This document shows, in pieces, positions 1 through 5,591 of a stretch of 5,642 nucleotides of DNA. The DNA comes from Tardiphaga sp. (GTDB lineage: Bacteria; Pseudomonadota; Alphaproteobacteria; Rhizobiales; Xanthobacteraceae), in NCBI GenBank assembly GCA_014377915.1, contig JACMOT010000287.1, positions 1 to 5,642 of the forward strand, written 5' to 3'. Position 1 is the stretch's first letter; each line of letters opens with the position of its first letter. The position numbers and the translations under genes are program-made. A model generated the notes under the pieces. The model was not told where the DNA came from and did not search any database. It saw only the letters and a program-made list of their open reading frames with translations.

Positions 1-988
1 GCATGCCGGCCTCGTGGGTGCCGCCGTCAGGGGTCGGAACCGTGTTGGTATAAGACGACATGAAGCCGTCGGCATCCGCGGTCCAGGCCACCGCCCATTC
101 GCAGGCGCCATGGGCGCCGTTGCGGCCGGACTTGCCGGAGAACACGTCGGGATGCACCAGCGTGTCGGCGTGAATGGCCGCGCCGAGAAAGTCCTTGAGG
201 CCGCCGGGAAAGTGAAACTCGTCCTCGGCCGGGACGCCCTCGATGCCCTTCAGCAGTTCTGGATCGCATTTCCAGCGAATTTTTACGCCGCCGAACAGAT
301 AGGCCTTGGAGCGCGCCATCTTGAACAGCCGCTGCGGCTTGAATGCCGCCTTGGCGCCAAAAATATCGGTATCCGGCTTGAAGCGAATCCGGGTACCGCG
401 GCGGTTATGTACCTTGCCGAGATCGACCAGCTTGCCCTGCGGGATGCCGCGGGCAAAGGCCATCTTGTAGAGTTGCTGGTTGCGGGCAACCTCGACCTCG
501 AGCAGGGAGGACAGCGCGTTGACGACGGAAACGCCGACACCATGCAGGCCGCCGGAGGTCTCATAGACCTTGGAATCGAACTTGCCGCCGGCGTGCAGCG
601 TACACATAATGACTTCCAGCGCCGACTTTTTCGGGAATTTCGGATGCGGATCGATCGGGATGCCGCGACCATTGTCGGAGACGGTCAGGTAGCCGTCGGC
701 ATTCAATTCGACTTCAATAAAGGAGGCGTGGCCGGCCAGTGCCTCATCCATCGAGTTGTCGATGACTTCGGCAAACAGATGATGCAGCGCTTTTTCGTCG
801 GTGCCGCCGATATACATGCCGGGCCGTCGCCGGACCGGCTCCAGGCCTTCAAGGACCTCGATGTCCGCGGCGGTATAGCCATCCTCCGCCGTGGCGGCGC
901 GAGGCGCCGCTTTGGCGGTCGGCGCGGGCTTGGCCGCGGCTCCCGCAAAAAGATCAGATTTAGCGTTCGATTTCAATGGCTTCGACAT
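1..988 (-). CDS. parE: DNA topoisomerase IV subunit B (ParE), N-terminal part, cut by the window edge
   Basis: ATPase subunit of topoisomerase IV, which with ParC decatenates daughter chromosomes in the cytoplasm. I translated the frame base by base: 329 codons are open from ATG 988 to the left edge with no interruption. Visible GHKL ATPase motifs are RRRPGMYIGG near residues 50-60, the N-box EVIDN (likely catalytic Glu74, Asn78), DNGRGIP at about 105-111 and GGLHGVG at about 147-152. The transducer segment follows, with YTNTVPTPDGGTHEAG at 313-328. The family is about 650-700 residues, so roughly half is present. ParE is preferred over GyrB because of the extended Ala/Lys-rich N-terminus and the segment around GGVKIRWKCDPELLKG, which I recall as ParE-like; that is a judgement. 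The start is firm: an in-frame stop lies at 995-997 just upstream and the next Met is MYIGG. The Shine-Dalgarno is poor. It is transcribed away from dedA. Confidence 0.95.
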   Translation of the reverse strand, partial: MSKPLKSNAKSDLFAGAAAKPAPTAKAAPRAATAEDGYTAADIEVLEGLEPVRRRPGMYIGGTDEKALHHLFAEVIDNSMDEALAGHASFIEVELNADGYLTVSDNGRGIPIDPHPKFPKKSALEVIMCTLHAGGKFDSKVYETSGGLHGVGVSVVNALSSLLEVEVARNQQLYKMAFARGIPQGKLVDLGKVHNRRGTRIRFKPDTDIFGAKAAFKPQRLFKMARSKAYLFGGVKIRWKCDPELLKGIEGVPAEDEFHFPGGLKDFLGAAIHADTLVHPDVFSGKSGRNGAHGACEWAVAWTADADGFMSSYTNTVPTPDGGTHEAGM

Positions 989-1037
989 GGTTCTTTATGT
1001 GTTGTGCGCAAAATTCGCGAATCGGTTTCCCTGACTA

Positions 1038-1056
1038 TGCCACGGTTACGTTGGCA
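1038..1056. promoter_or_regulatory. Short inverted repeat TGCCA-N9-TGGCA in the parE/dedA divergent spacer
   Basis: A perfect 5-base inverted repeat, TGCCA (1038-1042) and TGGCA (1052-1056), with a 9-base spacer. It lies about 50-70 bases upstream of the parE start and 180 bases upstream of dedA. A 10-base palindrome ATTCGCGAAT (1013-1022) sits between it and parE. The size and spacing would suit a dimeric regulator, but 5-base arms occur by chance often. I found no convincing -35/-10 pair in the 989-1233 spacer in either direction. Confidence 0.15.
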
Positions 1057-1233
1057 ATGTGACCGGCGGGCTTGCGCCAGCCGGCCGGATGGCGCGGATG
1101 GCCGCAACCCCTGATCGTGTTGTGACTTGCTGTGAGCGGTGCGGCCGGTCTACGTCTGGCTCAAGACAATCACCTCAAGGCAGGTTCAGCGATACCGCCA
1201 AATATCTGGCTTTCGCGGAAGGACAATTCCGAC

Positions 1234-1764
1234 ATGGAAGGCTGGATGCACGGATTGATCGATTTCGTGCGCCTGCACCAGCACTGGGCTGCCCCGATCG
1301 TTTTACTGTTGGCGTTCGGGGAATCGCTGGCCTTTATTTCGCTCCTGATCCCGGCCTGGGGCGCGCTGGTGGCGATCGGCGCGCTGATCGGGGCTAGCGG
1401 CATCAGCTTTTGGCCGGTGTGGATCGCGGGGGCGGTTGGCGCTGCGCTGGGCGACTGGCTGTCCTACTGGTTCGGCTTTAAATACAAGGACCGCGTGTCG
1501 CAGATGTGGCCGCTATCAAAATTCCCCGAATTGCTGCCACGCGGCGAGGCCTTTGTCCGGAAGTGGGGCGTGCCGAGCCTCTACATCGGCCGGTTTTTCG
1601 GACCGTTGCGGGCCTCGGTGCCGCTCGCCGCCGGCATTTTCGAAATGCCGTATTGGCGCTTTCAGGTGGCCAATTTCCTGTCCGCAATGATCTGGTCGGC
1701 GGTGCTGCTGCTGTTCGGCGACGGGCTGTCGCACGCGGTGGAATGGCTCTGGACGCTGCGATAG
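1234..1764 (+). CDS. DedA-family (SNARE-associated/VTT domain) inner-membrane protein
   Basis: A 176-residue integral membrane protein. DedA proteins support membrane homeostasis, and several are linked to undecaprenyl-phosphate or phospholipid flipping driven by the ion gradient. Hydrophobic segments lie at about 20-55 (with a re-entrant-like IPAWG), 57-82, 125-140 and 145-167. Family signatures are Glu30 in the first hydrophobic block, GDWLSYWFG at 73-81, GRFFGPLR at 119-126 with Arg120 and Arg126 six apart, AAG at 132-134, Asn147 and Trp154. The acidic residue usually found 12 positions after the Glu (PGD in E. coli YqjA) is Trp42 here, so mechanism may differ. ATG 1234 was chosen because GGAAGGA (1217-1223) lies 10 bases upstream; the frame stays open to a GTG at 1132, but the extra 34 residues are not family-like. 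Length is slightly short for DedA (about 190-220). No clear promoter is seen. Confidence 0.88.
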   Translation: MEGWMHGLIDFVRLHQHWAAPIVLLLAFGESLAFISLLIPAWGALVAIGALIGASGISFWPVWIAGAVGAALGDWLSYWFGFKYKDRVSQMWPLSKFPELLPRGEAFVRKWGVPSLYIGRFFGPLRASVPLAAGIFEMPYWRFQVANFLSAMIWSAVLLLFGDGLSHAVEWLWTLR

Positions 1765-1852
1765 CGGCTGGAATAATTGTCAGGACGAGGTGTTGGTGCG
1801 GAGAGTGTTCTGGCGGTCGCATCTGGCACCGGTCATGAAACGCTGATATTTG

Positions 1853-1880
1853 TCGCGCCGTCGCGAGTATGAGTTCGCGA
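1853..1880. promoter_or_regulatory. Cluster of three TCGCG(A) repeats upstream of the first hydrolase
   Basis: TCGCG occurs at 1853-1857, TCGCGA at 1861-1866 and TCGCGA at 1875-1880, that is 28-55 bases before the hydrolase start codon. TCGCGA is its own reverse complement, so the last two can be read as direct repeats or as a 6-bp hairpin with an 8-base loop. The position suits an operator or a 5'-UTR structure. The motif is short and CG-rich, and there is no matching cluster before the second hydrolase copy, so support is weak. Confidence 0.2.
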
Positions 1881-1907
1881 AGTCCGGCTCTAACGGAGGA
1901 CGTCCCC

Positions 1908-2897
1908 ATGGAATTTTCACGACGTCACGCATTGGCGGGTGCTGCCGCTCTCGCCGCTTCGCCGTTGATCTCGGCCGCGCCGGCCCGTGCCGCCGTGCCG
2001 CTCGCCGACAAGCAGGCGCCGAGCTTCTACCGCTACAAGATCGGCGACGCCCAGGTGAACGCCATTTCAGACGGCGCCAGCACGTTTCCGTTGCCCGACA
2101 GCCTCGTGCTCAACGTCAAGAAGGACGAGGTCAACGCGGCGCTCGAGAGGGCCTTCATGCCGAAGGACAAGATGACCATCCACTTCGCGCCGCTGGTGAT
2201 CAACACCGGTGGCAAGCTGGTGGTGATCGATACCGGCAACGGTCCCGGCGCCTTCGCTTCCAGCAAGGGCAATGTCGGACAGTTTACCAGCAACATGACG
2301 GCGGCGGGCTTCGATCCCAAGGCGGTGGACACGGTGGTGATCTCGCATTTCCATGGCGATCACATCAACGGCCTGTTGACGGCCGATGGCGCGGCGACGT
2401 TCCCCAATGCCGAGGTTCTGGTACCGGCGGTGGAATGGAAATACTGGATGGACGACGGCGAGATGAGCCGCGCACCGGCGGGGCGCATGGCCGACCAGTT
2501 CAAGAACATCCGTCGCATCTTCGATGCCGGCCTGAAGAAGAAGGTCACGCCCTATGAATGGGGCAAGGACGTCGCACCGGGCCTGCTGGCGGTGGAATCG
2601 ATCGGCCACACGCCTGGCCACACCTCCTATGTGCTGTCGTCCGGCAGTGACAAGCTTTTCATCCAGTCCGATGTCACCAATCATCCGGCGCTGTTCGCGG
2701 TCAATCCGGGCTGGCACCTGATGTTCGATCAGGACCCGGCGCAGGCCGAGACTACGCGGCGCAAAGTCTATGACATGCTGGTCGCTGACCGGATGCGGGT
2801 GCAGGGCTTCCACTATCCGTTCCCGGCCAACGGGTTTGTCGAGAAGGATGGCAACGGCTACCGGCTGGTGCCGGCGCCGTGGAGCCCGGTGATCTAA
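1908..2897 (+). CDS. Tat-exported methyl-parathion-hydrolase-like MBL-fold metallohydrolase, copy 1
   Basis: A 329-residue metallo-beta-lactamase-fold hydrolase, probably periplasmic. Residues 1-28 form a Tat-type signal (SRRHALAG at 4-11, a hydrophobic Ala-rich core, cleavage after ARA at 26-28). Metal ligands are all present: His147, His149, Asp151, His152 (SHFHGDH), His234 (GHTPGHT), Asp255 (SDVTN) and His302 (FHYPFP). These positions and the flanking blocks (APxFYR near 37-42, NAISDG at 51-56, GYRLVPAPWSPV at the C-terminus) match my recollection of Pseudomonas methyl parathion hydrolase, a dinuclear-metal enzyme of about 331 residues. The substrate is unknown; organophosphate triesters, aryl esters or lactones are family possibilities. 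ATG 1908 follows GGAGGA (1895-1900) by 7 bases and starts exactly at the signal peptide; an upstream in-frame ATG at 1869 would spoil it. It has a tandem paralogue 120 bases downstream. Confidence 0.92.
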   Translation: MEFSRRHALAGAAALAASPLISAAPARAAVPLADKQAPSFYRYKIGDAQVNAISDGASTFPLPDSLVLNVKKDEVNAALERAFMPKDKMTIHFAPLVINTGGKLVVIDTGNGPGAFASSKGNVGQFTSNMTAAGFDPKAVDTVVISHFHGDHINGLLTADGAATFPNAEVLVPAVEWKYWMDDGEMSRAPAGRMADQFKNIRRIFDAGLKKKVTPYEWGKDVAPGLLAVESIGHTPGHTSYVLSSGSDKLFIQSDVTNHPALFAVNPGWHLMFDQDPAQAETTRRKVYDMLVADRMRVQGFHYPFPANGFVEKDGNGYRLVPAPWSPVI

Positions 2898-2907
2898 GGC
2901 AGGCGAT

Positions 2908-2945
2908 GTCGTCGCGGCGCGGTTGAAATCCCGCGCCGGGACGAC
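2908..2945 (+). terminator. Strong imperfect hairpin between the two hydrolase genes, possible terminator or attenuator
   Basis: Arms GTCGTCGCGGCGCGG (2908-2922) and CCGCGCCGGGACGAC (2931-2945) pair over 15 positions with a single G.G mismatch (2914/2939) and an 8-base loop. It begins 11 bases after the copy 1 stop codon. No T-run follows, so it is not a canonical intrinsic terminator. It could be a terminator of the U-poor kind, an mRNA 3'-end stabiliser, or a barrier that lowers expression of copy 2 relative to copy 1. Confidence 0.5.
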
Positions 2946-3017
2946 GAACTATCCGTGACGTGATGACCCAGGCGCGATAAAGTGGCTGCTGATAACCTCT
3001 CACCAGGAGAAGGCATC

Positions 3018-4007
3018 ATGGACCTGTCACGCCGTCACGCATTGGCCGGCGCCGCCGCGCTCGCCGCGTCGCCGTTCATCCTCAATGTTCCAGCGAGGGC
3101 AGTCGCGCCGCTGGCCGACAAACAGGCCCCTGGTTTTTATCGCTACCGGGTCGGCGACATCCAGGTGAATGCCATTTCGGATGGCGCGGGCAGTTTTCCG
3201 CTGACGGACGCCTACATCGCCAACGCCAAAAAAGACGAGATCAACGCCGCGCTGGCAAGGGCGTTCCTGCCGAAGGACAAGATCACGACTTTCTATGCGC
3301 CGCTGGTGCTCAACATTGGTGGCAAACTGGTCGTGATCGATACCGGCAACGGGCAGGGCGCCTTTGCGTCGAGCAAGGGCAATGTCGGTCAGTTCACCAC
3401 CAACATGGTGGCCGCTGGGCTTGATCCGAAGGCGATCGACACGGTGGTGATCTCGCATTTCCATGGCGACCATGTGAACGGTCTGCTGCTCGCGGATGGC
3501 ACGCCGGCGTTTCCCAACGCCGAGGTGCTGGTGCCGGCGGCGGAATGGAAGTTCTGGATGGATGACGCGGAGATGAGCCGGGCCTCAGGCGACCGCATGA
3601 CCGGTCTTTTCAAAAATAATCGCCGCGTCTTCGAGGCCGGGTTGAAGAAAAAGGTCACGCCGTACGAATGGGACAAGGACGTGGTGCCGGGTCTGCTCGC
3701 GGTCGCATCGATCGGTCATACGCCGGGCCACACCTCCTATGTGCTGTCGTCGGGATCGGACACGTTGTTCGTTCAGTCCGACGTCACCAACCTGCCGGCG
3801 CTGTTCGCCACTAATCCGGACTGGCACGTGATGTACGACCAGGACCCGGCGCAGGCCCAGGCGACGCGCCACAAGGTCTATGACATGCTGGTGGCCGAGA
3901 AGATGCGGGTGCAGGGCTTTCACTATCCATTCCCCGCCAACGGCTTCGTGGAGAAGGACGGCAACGGCTATCGGCTGGTGCCGGCGCCGTGGAGCCCGGT
4001 GATGTGA
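3018..4007 (+). CDS. Tat-exported methyl-parathion-hydrolase-like MBL-fold metallohydrolase, copy 2
   Basis: Paralogue of the upstream gene, also 329 residues, with every metal ligand kept at the same number: His147, His149, Asp151, His152, His234, Asp255 and His302. The Tat-type signal SRRHALAG (4-11) and the ARA cleavage site (26-28) are retained, so it should be exported and folded like copy 1. Differences cluster in the signal-peptide end (21-30), residues 63-70 (TDAYIANA against PDSLVLNV in copy 1), 91-100 and 190-201. These are surface or pocket-edge candidates, so substrate preference may have shifted; that is inference. ATG 3018 follows AGGAG (3005-3009) by 8 bases; an in-frame codon at 2982 would only add residues in front of the signal peptide. 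Neither gene shows frameshifts or stops, so both look functional. The stop TGA at 4005-4007 is followed almost at once by a promoter-like sequence for the next unit. Confidence 0.92.
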   Translation: MDLSRRHALAGAAALAASPFILNVPARAVAPLADKQAPGFYRYRVGDIQVNAISDGAGSFPLTDAYIANAKKDEINAALARAFLPKDKITTFYAPLVLNIGGKLVVIDTGNGQGAFASSKGNVGQFTTNMVAAGLDPKAIDTVVISHFHGDHVNGLLLADGTPAFPNAEVLVPAAEWKFWMDDAEMSRASGDRMTGLFKNNRRVFEAGLKKKVTPYEWDKDVVPGLLAVASIGHTPGHTSYVLSSGSDTLFVQSDVTNLPALFATNPDWHVMYDQDPAQAQATRHKVYDMLVAEKMRVQGFHYPFPANGFVEKDGNGYRLVPAPWSPVM

Positions 4008-4012
4008 ACGTC

Positions 4013-4041
4013 TTGACGAAATTTGGTGGTGGCCCTATCAC
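4013..4041 (+). promoter_or_regulatory. Candidate sigma70-type promoter ahead of the leader/paiB-like/argC unit
   Basis: TTGACG (4013-4018, five of six to consensus) and TATCAC (4036-4041, four of six) are separated by exactly 17 bases. It starts six bases after the second hydrolase stop codon. The expected transcription start, about 6-8 bases after the -10 box, falls at 4047-4049, that is on or next to the ATG of the small leader reading frame at 4049. A 6-bp stem (4025-4030 with 4037-4042, one G-T pair) overlaps the -10 box and is probably incidental. Confidence 0.45.
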
Positions 4042-4048
4042 CGCGCCC

Positions 4049-4123
4049 ATGATCAACGTCGCGACCAGCATCATCGCCCGCCGCCGCCGCATTCTCGCGG
4101 CAGCTGTGGACACTCGCGTTTAG
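4049..4123 (+). CDS. Possible arginine-rich leader peptide, 24 codons, leaderless
   Basis: Small reading frame ATG 4049 to TAG 4121-4123. Its product begins MINVATSIIA, then has four consecutive Arg (all CGC, 4079-4090), then ILAAAVDTRV. Five of 24 codons are Arg. It has no Shine-Dalgarno, but the candidate -10 box ends 7 bases before the ATG, so the transcript may begin with AUG; leaderless attenuator peptides are known in alphaproteobacteria (trpL of Sinorhizobium meliloti). It lies upstream of argC, an arginine biosynthesis gene, and its Arg codons overlap the first of several competing stem segments. An alternative is that CGC repeats in GC-rich DNA spell Arg by accident. It is too short for codon statistics to decide. 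Confidence 0.4.
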   Translation: MINVATSIIARRRRILAAAVDTRV

Positions 4124-4160
4124 GATCGTCCCACTGCCGCCGGATCCGGTCCGCGGCAGT
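4086..4160 (+). promoter_or_regulatory. Possible transcription attenuator with competing stems upstream of paiB-like/argC
   Basis: Four short segments can pair in exclusive ways. Segment 1 is GCCGC (4086-4090, within the Arg codons), segment 2 GCGGCAG (4097-4103), segment 3 ACTGCCGC (4133-4140) and segment 4 GCGGCAGT (4153-4160). Pairs 1:2 (5 bp, 6-base loop), 2:3 (7 bp, perfect) and 3:4 (8 bp, perfect, 12-base loop) mirror the 1:2, 2:3, 3:4 logic of amino-acid attenuators. A ribosome stalled on the Arg codons would cover segment 1 and favour 2:3, preventing 3:4. Weak points: only TTT follows the 3:4 stem, and the leader stop codon is after segment 2 and not between 1 and 2. Confidence 0.35.
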
Positions 4161-4193
4161 CCTTTGCACAACAAGCGCGTTCCGATCCGACGG

Positions 4194-4210
4194 CTCCTCA
4201 TTCCAAGGAG
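4194..4210 (+). promoter_or_regulatory. Small hairpin covering the Shine-Dalgarno of the paiB-like gene
   Basis: CTCCT (4194-4198) can pair with AGGAG (4206-4210), which is the ribosome binding site 6 bases before ATG 4217. The loop is 7 bases. A 5-bp stem is marginal in stability but could lower initiation, or act as a second control point with the upstream leader structure. Confidence 0.25.
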
Positions 4211-4216
4211 ACCGCC

Positions 4217-4564
4217 ATGTATACGTCGCCCGCCTTCAAGCCTGACCGCGCCGCCGCTTTAGGGGGCGCCGCCGCGCGCGGATTCGGCGCCGCCCGCGCC
4301 TGGGACGGTCGCAAGCCGATCGCCGCGGCGCCGCCGTTCCGCGTCGATTGCAGCCGCGACGGCACGCCGCGCCTGGCCTTCGATCTGGCGCGGCACAATC
4401 CGCTGGTACAACTCGCCGACGGCGCGTCGTCCTGGATGATGGCGGTCAACGGCGACTATGCCTATGTGTCCGCCGGCTGGTATGTGTCACCGGATCAGGT
4501 GCCGACCTGGCTGTACGAACCGACACAGTTGAATGATATGACGACGCTCGAAGGGACCAAGTGA
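4217..4564 (+). CDS. Truncated PaiB-like FMN-binding protein, probable gene remnant
   Basis: A 115-residue product matching the N-terminal half of the PaiB / FMN-binding negative transcriptional regulator family (usually about 200 residues or more, split-barrel flavin-binding fold). Family marks are [10 protein letters not shown] (1-10), RGFG (21-24), LARHNPL (57-63), the [20 protein letters not shown] block (81-100) and a partly matching EPTQLND. After about residue 107 the family sequence stops; the tail MTTLEGTK reads through what is also the argC ribosome binding region. The usual S-H-L-P motif is AAAPPF (36-41) and the usual YVSPxWY is YVSAGWY, so conserved positions are eroded. A good AGGAG lies 6 bases before ATG 4217 and there are no internal stops, so it is probably still translated. 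Its TGA (4562-4564) shares the A with the argC ATG, which suggests translational coupling. Retained function is doubtful; it may now serve mainly as a coupled upstream frame. Confidence 0.7.
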   Translation: MYTSPAFKPDRAAALGGAAARGFGAARAWDGRKPIAAAPPFRVDCSRDGTPRLAFDLARHNPLVQLADGASSWMMAVNGDYAYVSAGWYVSPDQVPTWLYEPTQLNDMTTLEGTK

Positions 4565-5544
4565 TGAGCAATGACATCCAGGTTGGAACGGCAGCCCTCA
4601 CCGGCGGCAAGGCTGCGACGCCATCGGTGTTCGTCGACGGCGGCTCGGGTACGACGGGGCTCGGTATTCGCGAGCGGCTCGCGCGCCAAAGCGATGTGAC
4701 CGTGAAGACCATCGCCGACGACAGGCGCAAGGACCCGGCGGCGAAGCGGGCACTGATGGAGGAGGTCGACCTGGTCATCCTGTGCCTGCCCGACGACGCC
4801 GCCCGGGAAACCGCGACGCTGATCGACGGCATGGGGGCTGCCGGTCCCAAGGTGCTCGATGCCTCGACCGCGTTCCGCGTCGCCCCGGACTGGACCTATG
4901 GCTTCGCCGAACTGGCGCCGGACCAGCCCGACAAGATCCGATCGGCGCGAAAGGTCTCGAATCCCGGCTGCTATCCGACCGGTGCCATCGCATTGCTGCG
5001 GCCGCTGGTCGACGCCGGCCTTGTCCCGGCGGATTTTCCCGTCAGCATCAATGCGGTGAGCGGCTATTCGGGCGGCGGCAAGTCGATGATCGAGAGTTTC
5101 GAAGCGGGCACGGCGCCAGCCTTCGAACTCTACGGCCTTGGTCTGCACCACAAGCACGTACCGGAAACGAAGCTCTACTCAAATCTGGCGCGGCGCCCGA
5201 TCTTCGTGCCGTCGGTGGGCAATTTCCGCCAGGGCATGCTGGTCTCGGTGCCGCTCCACCTTGATACACTGCCTGGCAAGCCGACCGGCGCGGATTTGCA
5301 CGCCGCGCTGGCGAAGCGCTACGCCGGGAGCACTAATGTGTCGGTGATGCCGCTGGACGATGTGGCGATCAGGAATGGCCGGATCGAACCGGAAGCGCTG
5401 AACGAGACCAACCGGCTCGAACTGTATGTGTTTGCGAGCGACGCGCTGGGGCAGGCGGTGCTGGTCGCGCGGCTCGACAATCTCGGCAAGGGGGCGTCGG
5501 GCGCGGCTGTGCAGAACATGCGGCTGATGCTCGGGCTGGGCTGA
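4564..5544 (+). CDS. argC: N-acetyl-gamma-glutamyl-phosphate reductase, type 2 (ArgC)
   Basis: NADPH-dependent reduction of N-acetyl-glutamyl-5-phosphate to the semialdehyde, the third step of arginine biosynthesis, in the cytoplasm. The 326-residue product has the nucleotide-binding loop DGGSGTTG (25-32), [11 protein letters not shown] (72-82), the active-site SNPGCYPTG with Cys136 (132-140), [10 protein letters not shown] (166-175), HHKHVPE (195-201) with the likely catalytic His, and the C-terminal [15 protein letters not shown] (304-318). Length and the PDDAARE style fit the short type 2 form, not the roughly 345-residue type 1. About 20 residues precede the first beta strand, a little more than usual. 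ATG 4564 is preferred over the adjacent GTG 4561: GAAGGGA (4550-4556) is 7 bases from it, and it overlaps the upstream stop by one base. Regulation by the Arg-rich leader 440 bases upstream is possible. Confidence 0.95.
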   Translation: MSNDIQVGTAALTGGKAATPSVFVDGGSGTTGLGIRERLARQSDVTVKTIADDRRKDPAAKRALMEEVDLVILCLPDDAARETATLIDGMGAAGPKVLDASTAFRVAPDWTYGFAELAPDQPDKIRSARKVSNPGCYPTGAIALLRPLVDAGLVPADFPVSINAVSGYSGGGKSMIESFEAGTAPAFELYGLGLHHKHVPETKLYSNLARRPIFVPSVGNFRQGMLVSVPLHLDTLPGKPTGADLHAALAKRYAGSTNVSVMPLDDVAIRNGRIEPEALNETNRLELYVFASDALGQAVLVARLDNLGKGASGAAVQNMRLMLGLG

Positions 5545-5562
5545 GGCTGCCTTTGCTCCGGA

Positions 5563-5591
5563 TGCGACGCAGCACGAAGTGCTGCTTCGCA
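5563..5591. repeat. Long hairpin after argC, candidate dispersed palindromic repeat or terminator
   Basis: TGCGA-C-GCAGCAC (5563-5575), loop GAA, GTGCTGC-T-TCGCA (5579-5591): 12 paired bases with a single C.T mismatch, starting 18 bases after the argC stop. No T-run follows. A second stem, GGGAA (5597-5601) with TTCCC (5608-5612), comes six bases later. The wording of the block from about 5556 to 5615 (CCGGATGCGACGCAGCACGA and onward through AGAGCCGGGAA) resembles, from memory, dispersed palindromic elements common in Bradyrhizobium-type genomes. The window ends before its other side can be seen. It could also act as the argC 3'-end structure. Confidence 0.5.

Larger units (their letters stand above)
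1908..4007 (+). repeat. Tandem gene duplication: two collinear hydrolase copies
   Basis: Genes at 1908-2897 and 3018-4007 have identical length and align without any gap at an offset of 1110 bases. By hand I count 262 identical residues of 329 (about 80%). Identity is not even. Some stretches are identical in DNA: 2328-2359 with 3438-3469 (the metal-binding region), and 2862-2893 with 3972-4003 (the C-terminus). Others are scrambled, such as residues 21-30 and 63-70. The intergenic sequences before the two copies are not similar, so the duplicated unit is essentially the coding region. Confidence 0.9.

Noticed and set aside
14..1114. Long open frame on the plus strand (366 codons) across the left end
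   Set aside because: It lies antisense to a clearly recognised parE frame and its translation shows no family motif; long antisense frames are common in GC-rich genes.
1120..1156. TTGTGA / TTGCTG with TACGTC as a dedA promoter
   Set aside because: The -10 part matches consensus poorly and no spacing near 17 gives a good pair.
1132..1233. GTG start giving 34 extra residues on the DedA protein
   Set aside because: The extension is not membrane-like or family-like, and a good GGAAGGA site precedes ATG 1234.
1059..1397. 112-codon plus-strand frame overlapping the dedA start
   Set aside because: It runs in another frame through the DedA coding region, has no motif and no ribosome binding site.
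1770..1795. GGAAT...GTT as an EcfG-type stress promoter after dedA
   Set aside because: Neither half matches GGAAC / CGTT well enough at the usual spacing.
1869..1907. Upstream ATG for the first hydrolase
   Set aside because: It would put 13 residues before the Tat motif, and GGAGGA sits at proper distance from ATG 1908.
2067..2813. 248-codon minus-strand frame opposite the first hydrolase
   Set aside because: Antisense shadow of a gene with complete catalytic motifs; the composition is His/Arg-rich with no recognisable domain, and a partly similar shadow recurs opposite copy 2, as expected from duplication.
2955..2981. GTGACG-N15-GATAAA as a promoter for the second hydrolase
   Set aside because: The spacer is short and both boxes are partial; possible, but not separable from chance.
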